DNA of 32,712 nucleotides, from NCBI GenBank assembly GCA_947442825.1, contig CANEWU010000008.1, positions 1-32,712 on the forward strand, written 5' to 3'. The stretch is from Synechococcaceae cyanobacterium (GTDB lineage Bacteria; Cyanobacteriota; Cyanobacteriia; PCC-6307; Cyanobiaceae). A model generated the notes under the pieces. The model saw only the letters and a list, made by a program, of their open reading frames with translations. It ran no database searches and was not told where the DNA came from. The position numbers were made by a program, and so were the translations under genes. Each line of letters starts with the position of its first letter. Positions within the stretch are counted from its first letter, which is position 1. Shown piece after piece: positions 18,060 to 25,168 of this stretch.

Positions 18060-19399
18060 GGCAGGGCCTCCAGGGCCGCCAACAGCGCCTGGCGCACCTG
18101 CGGGCGTGCCAGGAGCGGGGCGGCAGCGGCGGCGCCGAGCCGGGGGGTGAGCGCCTCGGTGAGGCGGTTGGCCGCCAGGGCCAGGGGCAGGACGGGGCCG
18201 CGGATTGCCAGGGCCAACTCCTCGGGATCGGCCGAACTGTATGGAGCGGCCTGGCAGGGCGCGGCACAGCGGCGCTCCAGATGGCGCAGGTAACGGAGGG
18301 GCAGCGCCCCCTCCAGGGGGTGATGGAGCAACAGCGGTCGCTCAGCCGCTGCCGCCGCGGGCGCCGCCGCCGCCAGGCTGTCCACCTCCTGGGCGAGGGC
18401 TGTCTGCCAGCAGGGCCAGGCCCCCAGGAAGGGCCAGCGGCGCACCGGCCCGTGGCGGCGCAGGTCGTTCACCAGCGGCGGCAGGTCCTGACGGGCATGC
18501 CCCCCCGGCAGCAGCAGGAGCGGGACCACCCCCAGTGGCCTCGCTCCCTGCGGCGGCGGCAGCGGGGCCGGATCGGTGAGCGCACGCAGCGCCACCGGCG
18601 CACCACGGCGGCGCTCCAGCTCCGCCGCCAGCTCCTGCAGCTCCTGCGGCACCAGCCCCCCGGAGCGGCCATGCACCACCAGCAGCAGTGGGGCGGCGGG
18701 GAGGGAGACCAGCCGCCGCTCCAGGCGCTCCGCCAACGCCGGCGCCAGGGCCCGCTGCCGCAGGGGCACCAGGGCGCGGCGCGCATCTGGCAGGCGCACC
18801 AGGGCATCGACGGCGACGGCCGCCAGGGTGGGATCCAGATCGGCCACCAGCGTGACCAGGACCTGGCGCAGGGGGGCCAGGGGCCAGGCGCTCAAGCCCA
18901 GGCACAGGCCCTCAAGCGCCGCCCGGCGCACGGGGGTGGGTTCGGGGCCGAGGGCTACGGCCGCCAGCAGGGGGAAATCGGCGGGATCGCGCTGGTGGCC
19001 CAGAAGCGGCCACAGCACCGCCTGACGCGGCGCCGGGGGGGCGGAGGCGAGGGCCTGGCGGAGCAGGGAGGCCACCAGGGGCTGACGGCGCCGCAGCACC
19101 AGGGCCGGCAGCTGGGGATCGGCCGCGGGCGCAGCGAGCCACCAGCGCAGCAGGCGCGCCTCGGCCGGAGCGTCGAGCCGCGGGGTGAGGGCGGCCAGCA
19201 GGTCGGGGAGGGGTTCGAGGCCACCGCCCTCGATCGCCGCCAACCAGGGCTCCAGGGGCATGGGATCCGGGCCCTTCAGGCGCTGCAGGAAGGCCCAGCG
19301 CTCCGGGGAGCCGGGTTCGGGAAGGGCGGCCGGATCCGGGGGCGGGTCGGGGCCAGGGCTGGGGGCCACGCGCGGGAGGAACCGGGGGGAGATCAGCAT
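18056..19399 (-). CDS. Helical-repeat protein fused to CbiX/SirB-like sirohydrochlorin chelatase
   Basis: 447 aa. Residues about 45-230 are Leu/Ala-rich helix pairs resembling HEAT repeats (for example PTPVRRAALEGLCLGLS and PTLAAVAVDALVRLPDARRA). Residues about 236-447 match the CbiX/SirB chelatase fold: LLLVVHGRSGGLVPQEL with H243 and LLLLPGGHARQDLP with H301, the two metal-handling histidines of the family. A second half (LLLHHPLEGALPLRYL onward) continues the domain. Inferred reaction: iron insertion into sirohydrochlorin to give siroheme. It lies between nirA (15 bp upstream) and cobA (4-bp overlap), so cofactor and apoenzyme genes form one unit. The repeat region may bind NirA or another partner; that is inference. 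Confidence 0.82.
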   Translation of the reverse strand: MLISPRFLPRVAPSPGPDPPPDPAALPEPGSPERWAFLQRLKGPDPMPLEPWLAAIEGGGLEPLPDLLAALTPRLDAPAEARLLRWWLAAPAADPQLPALVLRRRQPLVASLLRQALASAPPAPRQAVLWPLLGHQRDPADFPLLAAVALGPEPTPVRRAALEGLCLGLSAWPLAPLRQVLVTLVADLDPTLAAVAVDALVRLPDARRALVPLRQRALAPALAERLERRLVSLPAAPLLLVVHGRSGGLVPQELQELAAELERRRGAPVALRALTDPAPLPPPQGARPLGVVPLLLLPGGHARQDLPPLVNDLRRHGPVRRWPFLGAWPCWQTALAQEVDSLAAAAPAAAAAERPLLLHHPLEGALPLRYLRHLERRCAAPCQAAPYSSADPEELALAIRGPVLPLALAANRLTEALTPRLGAAAAAPLLARPQVRQALLAALEALP

Positions 19400-19414
19400 G
19401 GCAAGGCCCGGAGG

Positions 19415-20998
19415 TCAGGAAGCGGAGCCGCGGCGCGTGGCCCCGAACCTTTCCACGAGCAACGCCTCCAGCACGTCGGGCAATTCGCTGAGGGGCACCC
19501 CCTTCTCCTGCAGCTCCGCCAGCCGCGGCTCGGCCCCCATCGAGCCGCCCACGTAGATCTTGGCCGCCTCCACCATCACGCCGTCCTGGCGGGCCTTGGC
19601 GCCCATCAGTCCGATCTGGCCCAGGTAGGGCTGGCCGCAGGCATTGGGGCAGCCGGTCCAGTGGGTGCGCACGGCATGGGGCAGCTCCAGGCGCCGCTCC
19701 AGCTCCTCCACCACCGCCTGGGCGGTGCTCTTGGTAGGGATCAGGGCGAAACTGCAGTAGTGGTTGCCGGTGCAGCTCACCGCCTCCGCCAGCAGCGGTC
19801 CGGGCTCCAGCGGAAAGCGCTGCAGCAGCGGCTCGGCCCGCAGGGCCTCCAGCCGCTGCTCGGGCACATCGACGAGCAAGACGTTCTGGCTTTCGCTCAG
19901 GCGCAGCTCGCCGCTGCCGTAGGCGCTGGCCAGCCGGGCCAGCTCGGCCATGGCGGCGGCATCAAGGCGTCCCATCGGCACATTCAGGCCCAGCCAGCAG
20001 AGGCCGGGCTGCTTCTGGCGGTGCACACCGCAGACATCGCGGGGCGCGCGGTTCACCAGATGGCTGCCGTCGTGGGGAACCGCGACGGCGGCCTCCCCCT
20101 CCAACTCGCGCCAGCACTGCAGCACCTGCTCGCGGTAGGTCTCCAGCCCGAGGGCCTCCACCAGGTACATCACCCGGCTGCGGTTGCGGGCGCCGCGGTC
20201 GCCCGCCGCCTCGTAGTGGCGCAGCAGCGCCAGGGTGAAGCCCGCCAGCTGCTCCGGCCGCAGCCACAACCCCAGGGGGATCGCCAGCTCGTTGCGCTGG
20301 GCCGAGAAGAAGCCGCCCACCATCACGGTGAAACCGAGCTGGTCGCCGTGCATTGCCGGCAGGAAGGCCAGGTCGTTGTGCAGCAGGAAGCTGTCGGGGG
20401 CACCGCCGACGGCGACGTTGAACTTGCGGGGCAGGTTGCGCGGCCCCCCCTCCCCGAGCAGGCGCTCCTGGATCGCTTGCACCAGCGGGCGGGTGTCGAG
20501 GAATTCCTCCGGATCGAGGCCGGCGAGGGGGTTGGCGGTGATGTTGCGGGGGTTGTCGTGGCCCGACTGGTGGCTGGTGAGCCCCACGGCTGCGATCTGC
20601 GTGAGCAGCGGGGCCATGTCCTCCAGCAGCAGGCCGCGCAGCTGCAGGTTCTGGCGGGTGGTGATGTCGGCGCTGCCGTGCTCGCCGCAGCGATCCACCG
20701 CCTCGGCCAGCACCGCGAGCTGATCGGCCCGAATCACCCCGCCGGGCAGCCGCAGCCGCACCATGAAGCGGCCGGGGGTCACCGGACGGAAGAAGATCCC
20801 CAGCCACTTGAGGTGGATCGTGAGGGTCGCTTCGTCGAGCTGGTCCCAGCCGGCGGCGGCGAGCTCGGCCAGGCGGGGCTCGAGATCCAGGCCGCACAGC
20901 TGGGCCTTGGCGCTCTCCACTTTGCTGAGGGGAGGGGAGGCGGCATCGCTGGTGGGGCCGGCGGGAGACGCAACGGACCCGTCCGGACGGGAGGTCAT
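19415..20998 (-). CDS. nirA: Ferredoxin-nitrite reductase
   Basis: 527 aa. It reduces nitrite to ammonium with six electrons from photosynthetic ferredoxin. The siroheme/4Fe-4S ligands are all present: C409 and C415 in SCTGNHYCSFALIPTK, and C450 and C454 in WTGCPNACGQPYLGQIGL. The N-terminal ADITTRQNLQLRG block and the RKFNVAVGG segment are typical of the sulfite/nitrite reductase family; NirA rather than sulfite reductase is supported by the nitrate-cluster context. ATG 20998 is chosen because the frame upstream lacks family-like sequence. It heads a minus-strand operon with the chelatase and cobA genes, and an NtcA-type promoter lies upstream (21114-21156). Confidence 0.95.
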   Translation of the reverse strand: MTSRPDGSVASPAGPTSDAASPPLSKVESAKAQLCGLDLEPRLAELAAAGWDQLDEATLTIHLKWLGIFFRPVTPGRFMVRLRLPGGVIRADQLAVLAEAVDRCGEHGSADITTRQNLQLRGLLLEDMAPLLTQIAAVGLTSHQSGHDNPRNITANPLAGLDPEEFLDTRPLVQAIQERLLGEGGPRNLPRKFNVAVGGAPDSFLLHNDLAFLPAMHGDQLGFTVMVGGFFSAQRNELAIPLGLWLRPEQLAGFTLALLRHYEAAGDRGARNRSRVMYLVEALGLETYREQVLQCWRELEGEAAVAVPHDGSHLVNRAPRDVCGVHRQKQPGLCWLGLNVPMGRLDAAAMAELARLASAYGSGELRLSESQNVLLVDVPEQRLEALRAEPLLQRFPLEPGPLLAEAVSCTGNHYCSFALIPTKSTAQAVVEELERRLELPHAVRTHWTGCPNACGQPYLGQIGLMGAKARQDGVMVEAAKIYVGGSMGAEPRLAELQEKGVPLSELPDVLEALLVERFGATRRGSAS

Positions 20999-21113
20999 GG
21001 GGAGAGCGAGGAAGGGGCGGCCCGCGAAACGCGGCAAAAACTCCTGACCCTTCCCTCCCAGGGAGGTGCGGGGACCGGGACGGCCAGGGGCGGCCACACT
21101 GCTCTCACCCATA

Positions 21114-21156
21114 ATTTGAGCATCTGGCCCCAGCGCGAACCTGTTGCCACCGCTAC
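21114..21156 (-). promoter_or_regulatory. NtcA-type activated promoter of nirA
   Basis: On the minus strand, GTAGCGGTGGCAAC (21156-21143) fits the NtcA box GTA-N8-TAC with one mismatch in the second half. Starting 23 bp further on is TCAAAT (21119-21114), a 4/6 match to a -10 element at the expected spacing for NtcA-activated, -35-less promoters. Transcription would begin near 21107, about 110 bp before the nirA start. The box lies 24 bp upstream of the divergent TrpD2-like ATG, so it could affect both genes. Confidence 0.5.
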
Positions 21157-21179
21157 CAAATGCCAGCGCGCCCGCGGCG

Positions 21180-22247
21180 ATGGGGCTGCCGGACCGGCGC
21201 CACCAGCGGCTCCAGGAGCTTGGACCGGCGCGGGCGCGCTTCCGGGAGCTGCTCGGCAAGGTGGGCAGCGGCGAGCACACCAGCACCGGCCTGAGTCGGG
21301 AAGAGGCGCGCGAGTCGATCGAGCTGATGCTGGGCCACGGGGTCGACGAGGCGCAGGTGGGGGCATTCTTGATCGCCCACCGCATCCGCCGCCCCTCCCC
21401 CGAGGAACTCACCGGCATGCTCGATGCATACCGGGCCCTGGGGCCGAGCCTGGAGACACCGGGGCGGCGCGCCCTCTGTTTCGGGGTGCCCTACGACGGG
21501 CGTAGTCGCACGGCGCCGCTGTTGCCCCTGCTGGCCCTGAGCCTGGCCGCCGAGGGACTGCCCGTGGTGCTGCACGGCGGCGATCCGATGCCCGTGAAGT
21601 ACGGCGTCACCCTGGCGGAGCTGTTTGCAGCGCTCGGGATCGAATGGCGCGGCCTGTCGCTGGCGGCGCTGCAGCAGCGGCTCGATCGCCACGGGCTAGC
21701 CCTGGCCCACCAGCCCGACCACTTCCCGGCCGCCGAGCGGCTGGTGGCGATCCGGGACGCGATCGGCAAGCGGCCGCCGGTGGCGAGCCTGGAGCTGCTC
21801 TGGACCCCCCACCGCGGGGAACGCCTGCTGGTGAGCGGCTTTGTGCATCCCCCCACCGAGGCGCGGGCCTGGGAGGCGCTCGGGGCGGCCGGCGAGAGGG
21901 ATCTGCTGACGGTGAAGGGGCTGGAGGGCTCCACGGATCTGCCCACCACCCGCGCCGGCATCACCGCCCGCGTGCGCGAGGGAGCGGTGGAGCGGATCCT
22001 GCTTCACCCCCGCGACCACGGCATCACCGCCCCCGAGGAGCCCTGGACCAGCCTGGAAACGTGGCGGCAGGACGCCCTGGCGGCCCTCTGTGGTGAGGGG
22101 CCGTTGGCGGAGGCCCTGGGCTGGAATCTGGCGGCCTACCTCTGCTTCGCGGGCCGGGTCGCCAGCCTGGCGGAGGGGCTGGAGCGGGCGCAGGCGCTGC
22201 TGCTGGCCCGCAGCGGCGAACGGCTGCGCGCGGAGCTGGCCGGATGA
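21180..22247 (+). CDS. TrpD2/YbiB-like protein of the anthranilate phosphoribosyltransferase family
   Basis: 355 aa. The fold is that of the anthranilate phosphoribosyltransferase family: STGLSREEARESIELMLGHGVDEAQVGAFLIAHRIR is the typical helical N-domain, shown here as residues about 35-70. The PRPP-binding GTGGD motif of true TrpD is replaced by GVPYDGRSRTAPLLPLLAL, as in the TrpD2/YbiB subgroup, and the following HGGDPMPVKYGVTLAELFAALG aligns with the TrpD HGN-type segment. Tryptophan synthesis is therefore unlikely; E. coli YbiB binds nucleic acid. It is divergent from nirA and 16 bp upstream of narM on the same strand, so a role linked to nitrate assimilation or its control is plausible. 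ATG 21180 is chosen; an in-frame TTG at 21144 lies inside the NtcA box. Confidence 0.8.
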   Translation: MGLPDRRHQRLQELGPARARFRELLGKVGSGEHTSTGLSREEARESIELMLGHGVDEAQVGAFLIAHRIRRPSPEELTGMLDAYRALGPSLETPGRRALCFGVPYDGRSRTAPLLPLLALSLAAEGLPVVLHGGDPMPVKYGVTLAELFAALGIEWRGLSLAALQQRLDRHGLALAHQPDHFPAAERLVAIRDAIGKRPPVASLELLWTPHRGERLLVSGFVHPPTEARAWEALGAAGERDLLTVKGLEGSTDLPTTRAGITARVREGAVERILLHPRDHGITAPEEPWTSLETWRQDALAALCGEGPLAEALGWNLAAYLCFAGRVASLAEGLERAQALLLARSGERLRAELAG

Positions 22248-22263
22248 GCACCGAGATGCACAC

Positions 22264-22758
22264 ATGAACAGCCAGGAGCCCCGCTGCCGCCGCGTCTTCG
22301 CCTTCGAGGCCGACTTCGCCGGCGATCTGCGCTGCCTGCCGATGGCGGTGCGCCGCAAGCTCGACCTGGCGGGGGTGAAGCTGAAACTGCTGCAGTGGCA
22401 CGGCCTCGAAGAGGAGGAGCGGCGGCGGCTGCTGGCCTGGGACGACGACGACAGCGCGGTGGCAGCGTTGCGGGAGTGGCTGCTGGCCCGCAGCGCCACC
22501 CTGCCGGATGGGCCGGCGCGAGCCCTCGAGCCGCCCGCCGATCCGGAGTGGCGCAGCAGCGCCGCCTGGCCGGAGGCGGTGCTTCGTTCGTGTGCGCAGC
22601 TGGGGTTGACGCCACAGCCAGACCGTTGGCGCACGTTGGACGAACTGGAGCGATTCGCTTTGCTGAAGCTCAGCCACCCCGGCCACGAACACCGCAACCT
22701 GCCCCGGGCCCTGGCCGAGTTCGGGGCGCTGGCCGATCCTCTACCGGAGCATCGGTAA
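22264..22758 (+). CDS. narM: Nitrate reductase-associated protein NarM
   Basis: 164 aa. It matches the cyanobacterial NarM family: an N-terminal FAFEADFAGDLRCLPMAVRR block followed by KLDLAGVKLKLLQW, and a C-terminal FALLKLSHPGHEHRNLPRAL block. NarM is needed for activity of the molybdenum nitrate reductase NarB, apparently in maturation, and is unique to cyanobacteria and close relatives. It is soluble with no signal peptide. It follows the TrpD2-like gene by 16 bp and precedes nrtA; its stop codon lies within a GTN10AC box that may serve nrtA. The catalytic subunit gene narB is not in the window. Confidence 0.88.
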   Translation: MNSQEPRCRRVFAFEADFAGDLRCLPMAVRRKLDLAGVKLKLLQWHGLEEEERRRLLAWDDDDSAVAALREWLLARSATLPDGPARALEPPADPEWRSSAAWPEAVLRSCAQLGLTPQPDRWRTLDELERFALLKLSHPGHEHRNLPRALAEFGALADPLPEHR

Positions 22759-22768
22759 CAACCGCCAC
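22755..22768 (+). promoter_or_regulatory. Possible NtcA box upstream of nrtA
   Basis: GTAACAACCGCCAC fits GT-N10-AC and the left half (GTA) of the NtcA consensus; the right half reads CAC rather than TAC. A poor -10-like AGTTAT lies at 22794-22799, 25 bp downstream. The nrtA start codon is about 180 bp further on. In DNA this GC-rich a GTN10AC match is not rare, so this is a weak call supported mainly by position ahead of a nitrate transporter operon. Confidence 0.3.
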
Positions 22769-22976
22769 AGTGGATTGGATCGGCAGGGTGGTTAGTTATG
22801 GGCGTCGGTCAGCCTGACGCGCCGGCTTCATTACTTCCAACCGGCGCACTTCGTTGCGAAGCCCGGTTGCTCGGCCGCACGCTCTCACCCGCGACCAACC
22901 ACCCTTTCACCCGCGTCGAGCGCCATGCTCCGCAGCGGCGGCGGCGTCGCGCACGTACATCCTGATTTCCTCCCCC

Positions 22977-24281
22977 ATGGCGTCCACCTCCCGTCGCAGA
23001 TTCCTGATCACCGCCGCCGGCAGCGCCGTTGGCACCGCCTTTCTGGCCGCCTGCGGCGGTCGCGGCCCCTCCGGCGGCGACACCGCCACGGCCCCGGCCG
23101 GTGGCGGCGGCGACACCGAGGTGAAGGGCGCCACCCTGGGCTTCATCGCGCTAACGGACAGCGCTCCACTGATCATCGCCAAGGAGAAGGGCCTGTTCGC
23201 CAAGCACGGCATGCCCGACACGAAGGTGGTGAAGCAGACCTCCTGGGCCGTCACCCGCGACAACCTGGAGCTCGGCAGCGAGCGGGGCGGCATCGACGGC
23301 GCCCACATCCTCTCGCCGATGCCCCTGCTGCTCACCGCGGGCACGATCAGCAAGAGCAAGCAGCCGGTGCCGATGTACACCCTGGCGCGGCTCAACCTGC
23401 AGGGCCAGGCCTTCAGCGCCTCGAAGGATCTGCTCGATGAAAAGCTGACGATCGATAACAGGGAAGGCCTGGCCAATGCCAGCAAGGGCCTGGGCCGCAC
23501 CCTGAAGGCGGCGGTCACCTTCCCCGGCGGCAACCACGACCTCTGGATGCGCTACTGGCTGTCGGCCAACGGCCTCGACCCCAACAAAGATGCCGACCTG
23601 GTGGTGGTGCCGCCGCCGCAGATGGTGGCAAACATGCAGACCGGCACGATGGATCTGTTCTGCGTGGGTGAACCGTGGAACCAGCGGCTGGTGAACAAGA
23701 AGCTCGGCTATACCGCGGCCCAAACCGGTGAATTCTGGAACAAGCACCCCGAGAAGGCCTTCTCGATGCGCGCCGACTGGGTGGACAAGAACCCCAAGGC
23801 GGCCAAGGCCCTGCTGATGGCCGTGCAGGAAGCCCAGATCTGGTGCCAGGACCCGGCCAATCTCGATGAGATGTGCGAGATCCTCTCCAAAGACAAGTAC
23901 ATCAAAGCCGCGGTGGCTGATCTCAAGCCCCGCCTGGCCGGCGTGGTCGACTACGGCGACGGCCGCAAGGTGACCGACAGCCCCCACAGGATGCTGTTCT
24001 GGGACAGCAACGCCTCCTTCCCCTTCAAGAGCCACGACCAATGGTTTGTGGTGGAAGACATGCGCTGGGGCTACCTGCCCGCCGACACCGACATCGACGC
24101 CCTGGTGAACAAGGTGAACCGCGCCGATCTCTGGAAGGAGGCGGCCAAGGCGATCGGCCGCAGCCAGGACATCCCCGCCAGCGATTCCCGCGGCAAGGAA
24201 ACCTTTTTCGATGGTGTCGTGTTTGATCCCGCCAATCCCAAGGCCTACCTCGACGGTCTGAAGATCAAGGCGATGCGCTGA
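22977..24281 (+). CDS. nrtA: Nitrate/nitrite ABC transporter substrate-binding lipoprotein
   Basis: 434 aa. The N-terminus has a Tat-type twin-arginine signal (SRRRFL, residues 5-10) leading to a lipobox LAAC with lipidated C26, then a Gly/Thr-rich linker, so the mature protein is tethered on the periplasmic face. The binding domain matches NrtA/CmpA proteins, with ligand-region segments KQTSWAVTRDN, LNLQGQAFS, FPGGNHDLWMRYW and FCVGEPWNQR. Nitrate rather than bicarbonate (CmpA) is inferred from narM and nirA next door. ATG 22977 is preferred over an in-frame upstream start because the Tat signal then sits at the N-terminus. It is the first gene of nrtABCD. Confidence 0.93.
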   Translation: MASTSRRRFLITAAGSAVGTAFLAACGGRGPSGGDTATAPAGGGGDTEVKGATLGFIALTDSAPLIIAKEKGLFAKHGMPDTKVVKQTSWAVTRDNLELGSERGGIDGAHILSPMPLLLTAGTISKSKQPVPMYTLARLNLQGQAFSASKDLLDEKLTIDNREGLANASKGLGRTLKAAVTFPGGNHDLWMRYWLSANGLDPNKDADLVVVPPPQMVANMQTGTMDLFCVGEPWNQRLVNKKLGYTAAQTGEFWNKHPEKAFSMRADWVDKNPKAAKALLMAVQEAQIWCQDPANLDEMCEILSKDKYIKAAVADLKPRLAGVVDYGDGRKVTDSPHRMLFWDSNASFPFKSHDQWFVVEDMRWGYLPADTDIDALVNKVNRADLWKEAAKAIGRSQDIPASDSRGKETFFDGVVFDPANPKAYLDGLKIKAMR

Positions 24282-24324
24282 GGTCCAGCCCCGCCCCGCG
24301 CCCCCACCGTCCCACCGTTTCCCG

Positions 24325-25167
24325 ATGACCCCCTCCTCCCCCGCCGCGGCCCCGCGGCGTGCCGATCGCCCGCGCCGGTGGCTGCCGGCGCTGCGGGCCT
24401 CGCTGCCCTATCTGGTCTGCATCGGCGGCTTCCTGCTGCTGTGGCAGCTGCTCTCGCTGATCCTCGGAACGGCACGGCTGCCGGGGCCGATCAACGTGAT
24501 CGTCGACACCTGGGACCCTTACATCACCCAGCCCTTTTTCGATGAGGGCGGCACGAGCAAGGGCCTGGGCTGGCAGATCCTGCTGTCGCTGCAAAGGGTG
24601 GCCCTGGGCTACGGGCTGGCGGCGCTGGTGGGGATCGGCATCGGCGGCCTGCTGGGGCTGAACCGCTTCATTGGCAAGGGCCTCGATCCGGTGATCCAGG
24701 TGTTGCGCACCGTGCCACCCCTGGCCTGGTTCCCGATCTCGCTGATGGTGTTCCAGGACGCCAGCACTTCGGCGATCTTCGTGATCTTCATCACCGCGAT
24801 CTGGCCGATCATCATCAACACCGCCGTCGGCATCCGCGAGATCCCGCAGGACTACACAAACGTGGCCCGCGTGCTGCGGCTGCGCAAGGGCGAATACATC
24901 CGCAATGTGGTGATTCCGGCCACGGTGCCCTACGTCTTCACCGGCCTGCGCATCGCCGTGGGCCTGGCCTGGCTGGCGATCGTGGCGGCGGAGATGCTGA
25001 AGGCCGATGGCGGCATCGGCTACTTCATCTGGGACGCCTACAACGCCGGCGGCGACGGCAGCTCCAGCCAGATCATCCTGGCAATCGTCTACGTGGGCCT
25101 GGTGGGCCTGGCCCTCGACCGCCTGGTGGCCTGGGCGGGCCGGCGCGTGGCACGGGGGTCCAACTGA
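24325..25167 (+). CDS. nrtB: Nitrate/nitrite ABC transporter permease
   Basis: 280 aa integral membrane subunit, with about six helices. The first is near residue 30 (LPYLVCIGGFLLLWQLLSLIL). The cytoplasmic EAA loop that docks to the ATPases is visible as NTAVGIREIPQDYTNVARVL followed by LRLRKGEYIRNVVIPATVPY. It forms a dimeric channel with NrtC and NrtD as nucleotide-binding subunits. It starts 43 bp after nrtA and ends one base before the nrtC ATG, consistent with a single transcript. Homologous permeases (SsuC, TauC, CmpB) carry other anions; the operon context fixes this as nitrate. Confidence 0.93.
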   Translation: MTPSSPAAAPRRADRPRRWLPALRASLPYLVCIGGFLLLWQLLSLILGTARLPGPINVIVDTWDPYITQPFFDEGGTSKGLGWQILLSLQRVALGYGLAALVGIGIGGLLGLNRFIGKGLDPVIQVLRTVPPLAWFPISLMVFQDASTSAIFVIFITAIWPIIINTAVGIREIPQDYTNVARVLRLRKGEYIRNVVIPATVPYVFTGLRIAVGLAWLAIVAAEMLKADGGIGYFIWDAYNAGGDGSSSQIILAIVYVGLVGLALDRLVAWAGRRVARGSN

Positions 25168-25168
25168 G

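Noticed and set aside
16065-18293. Long plus-strand frame opposite aroG and cobA
   Set aside because: Same antisense pattern, with well-supported enzymes on the other strand.
18281-21505. A very long plus-strand open frame (about 1,070 codons) opposite nirA and the chelatase gene
   Set aside because: It is Gln/His/Gly/Arg-rich low-complexity sequence, the usual antisense shadow of GC-rich codons; the minus strand has clear family motifs throughout.
21180-22247. Calling the gene trpD (tryptophan biosynthesis)
   Set aside because: The GTGGD phosphoribosyl-pyrophosphate motif is missing and replaced by the TrpD2/YbiB-type segment; the neighbourhood is nitrate assimilation.
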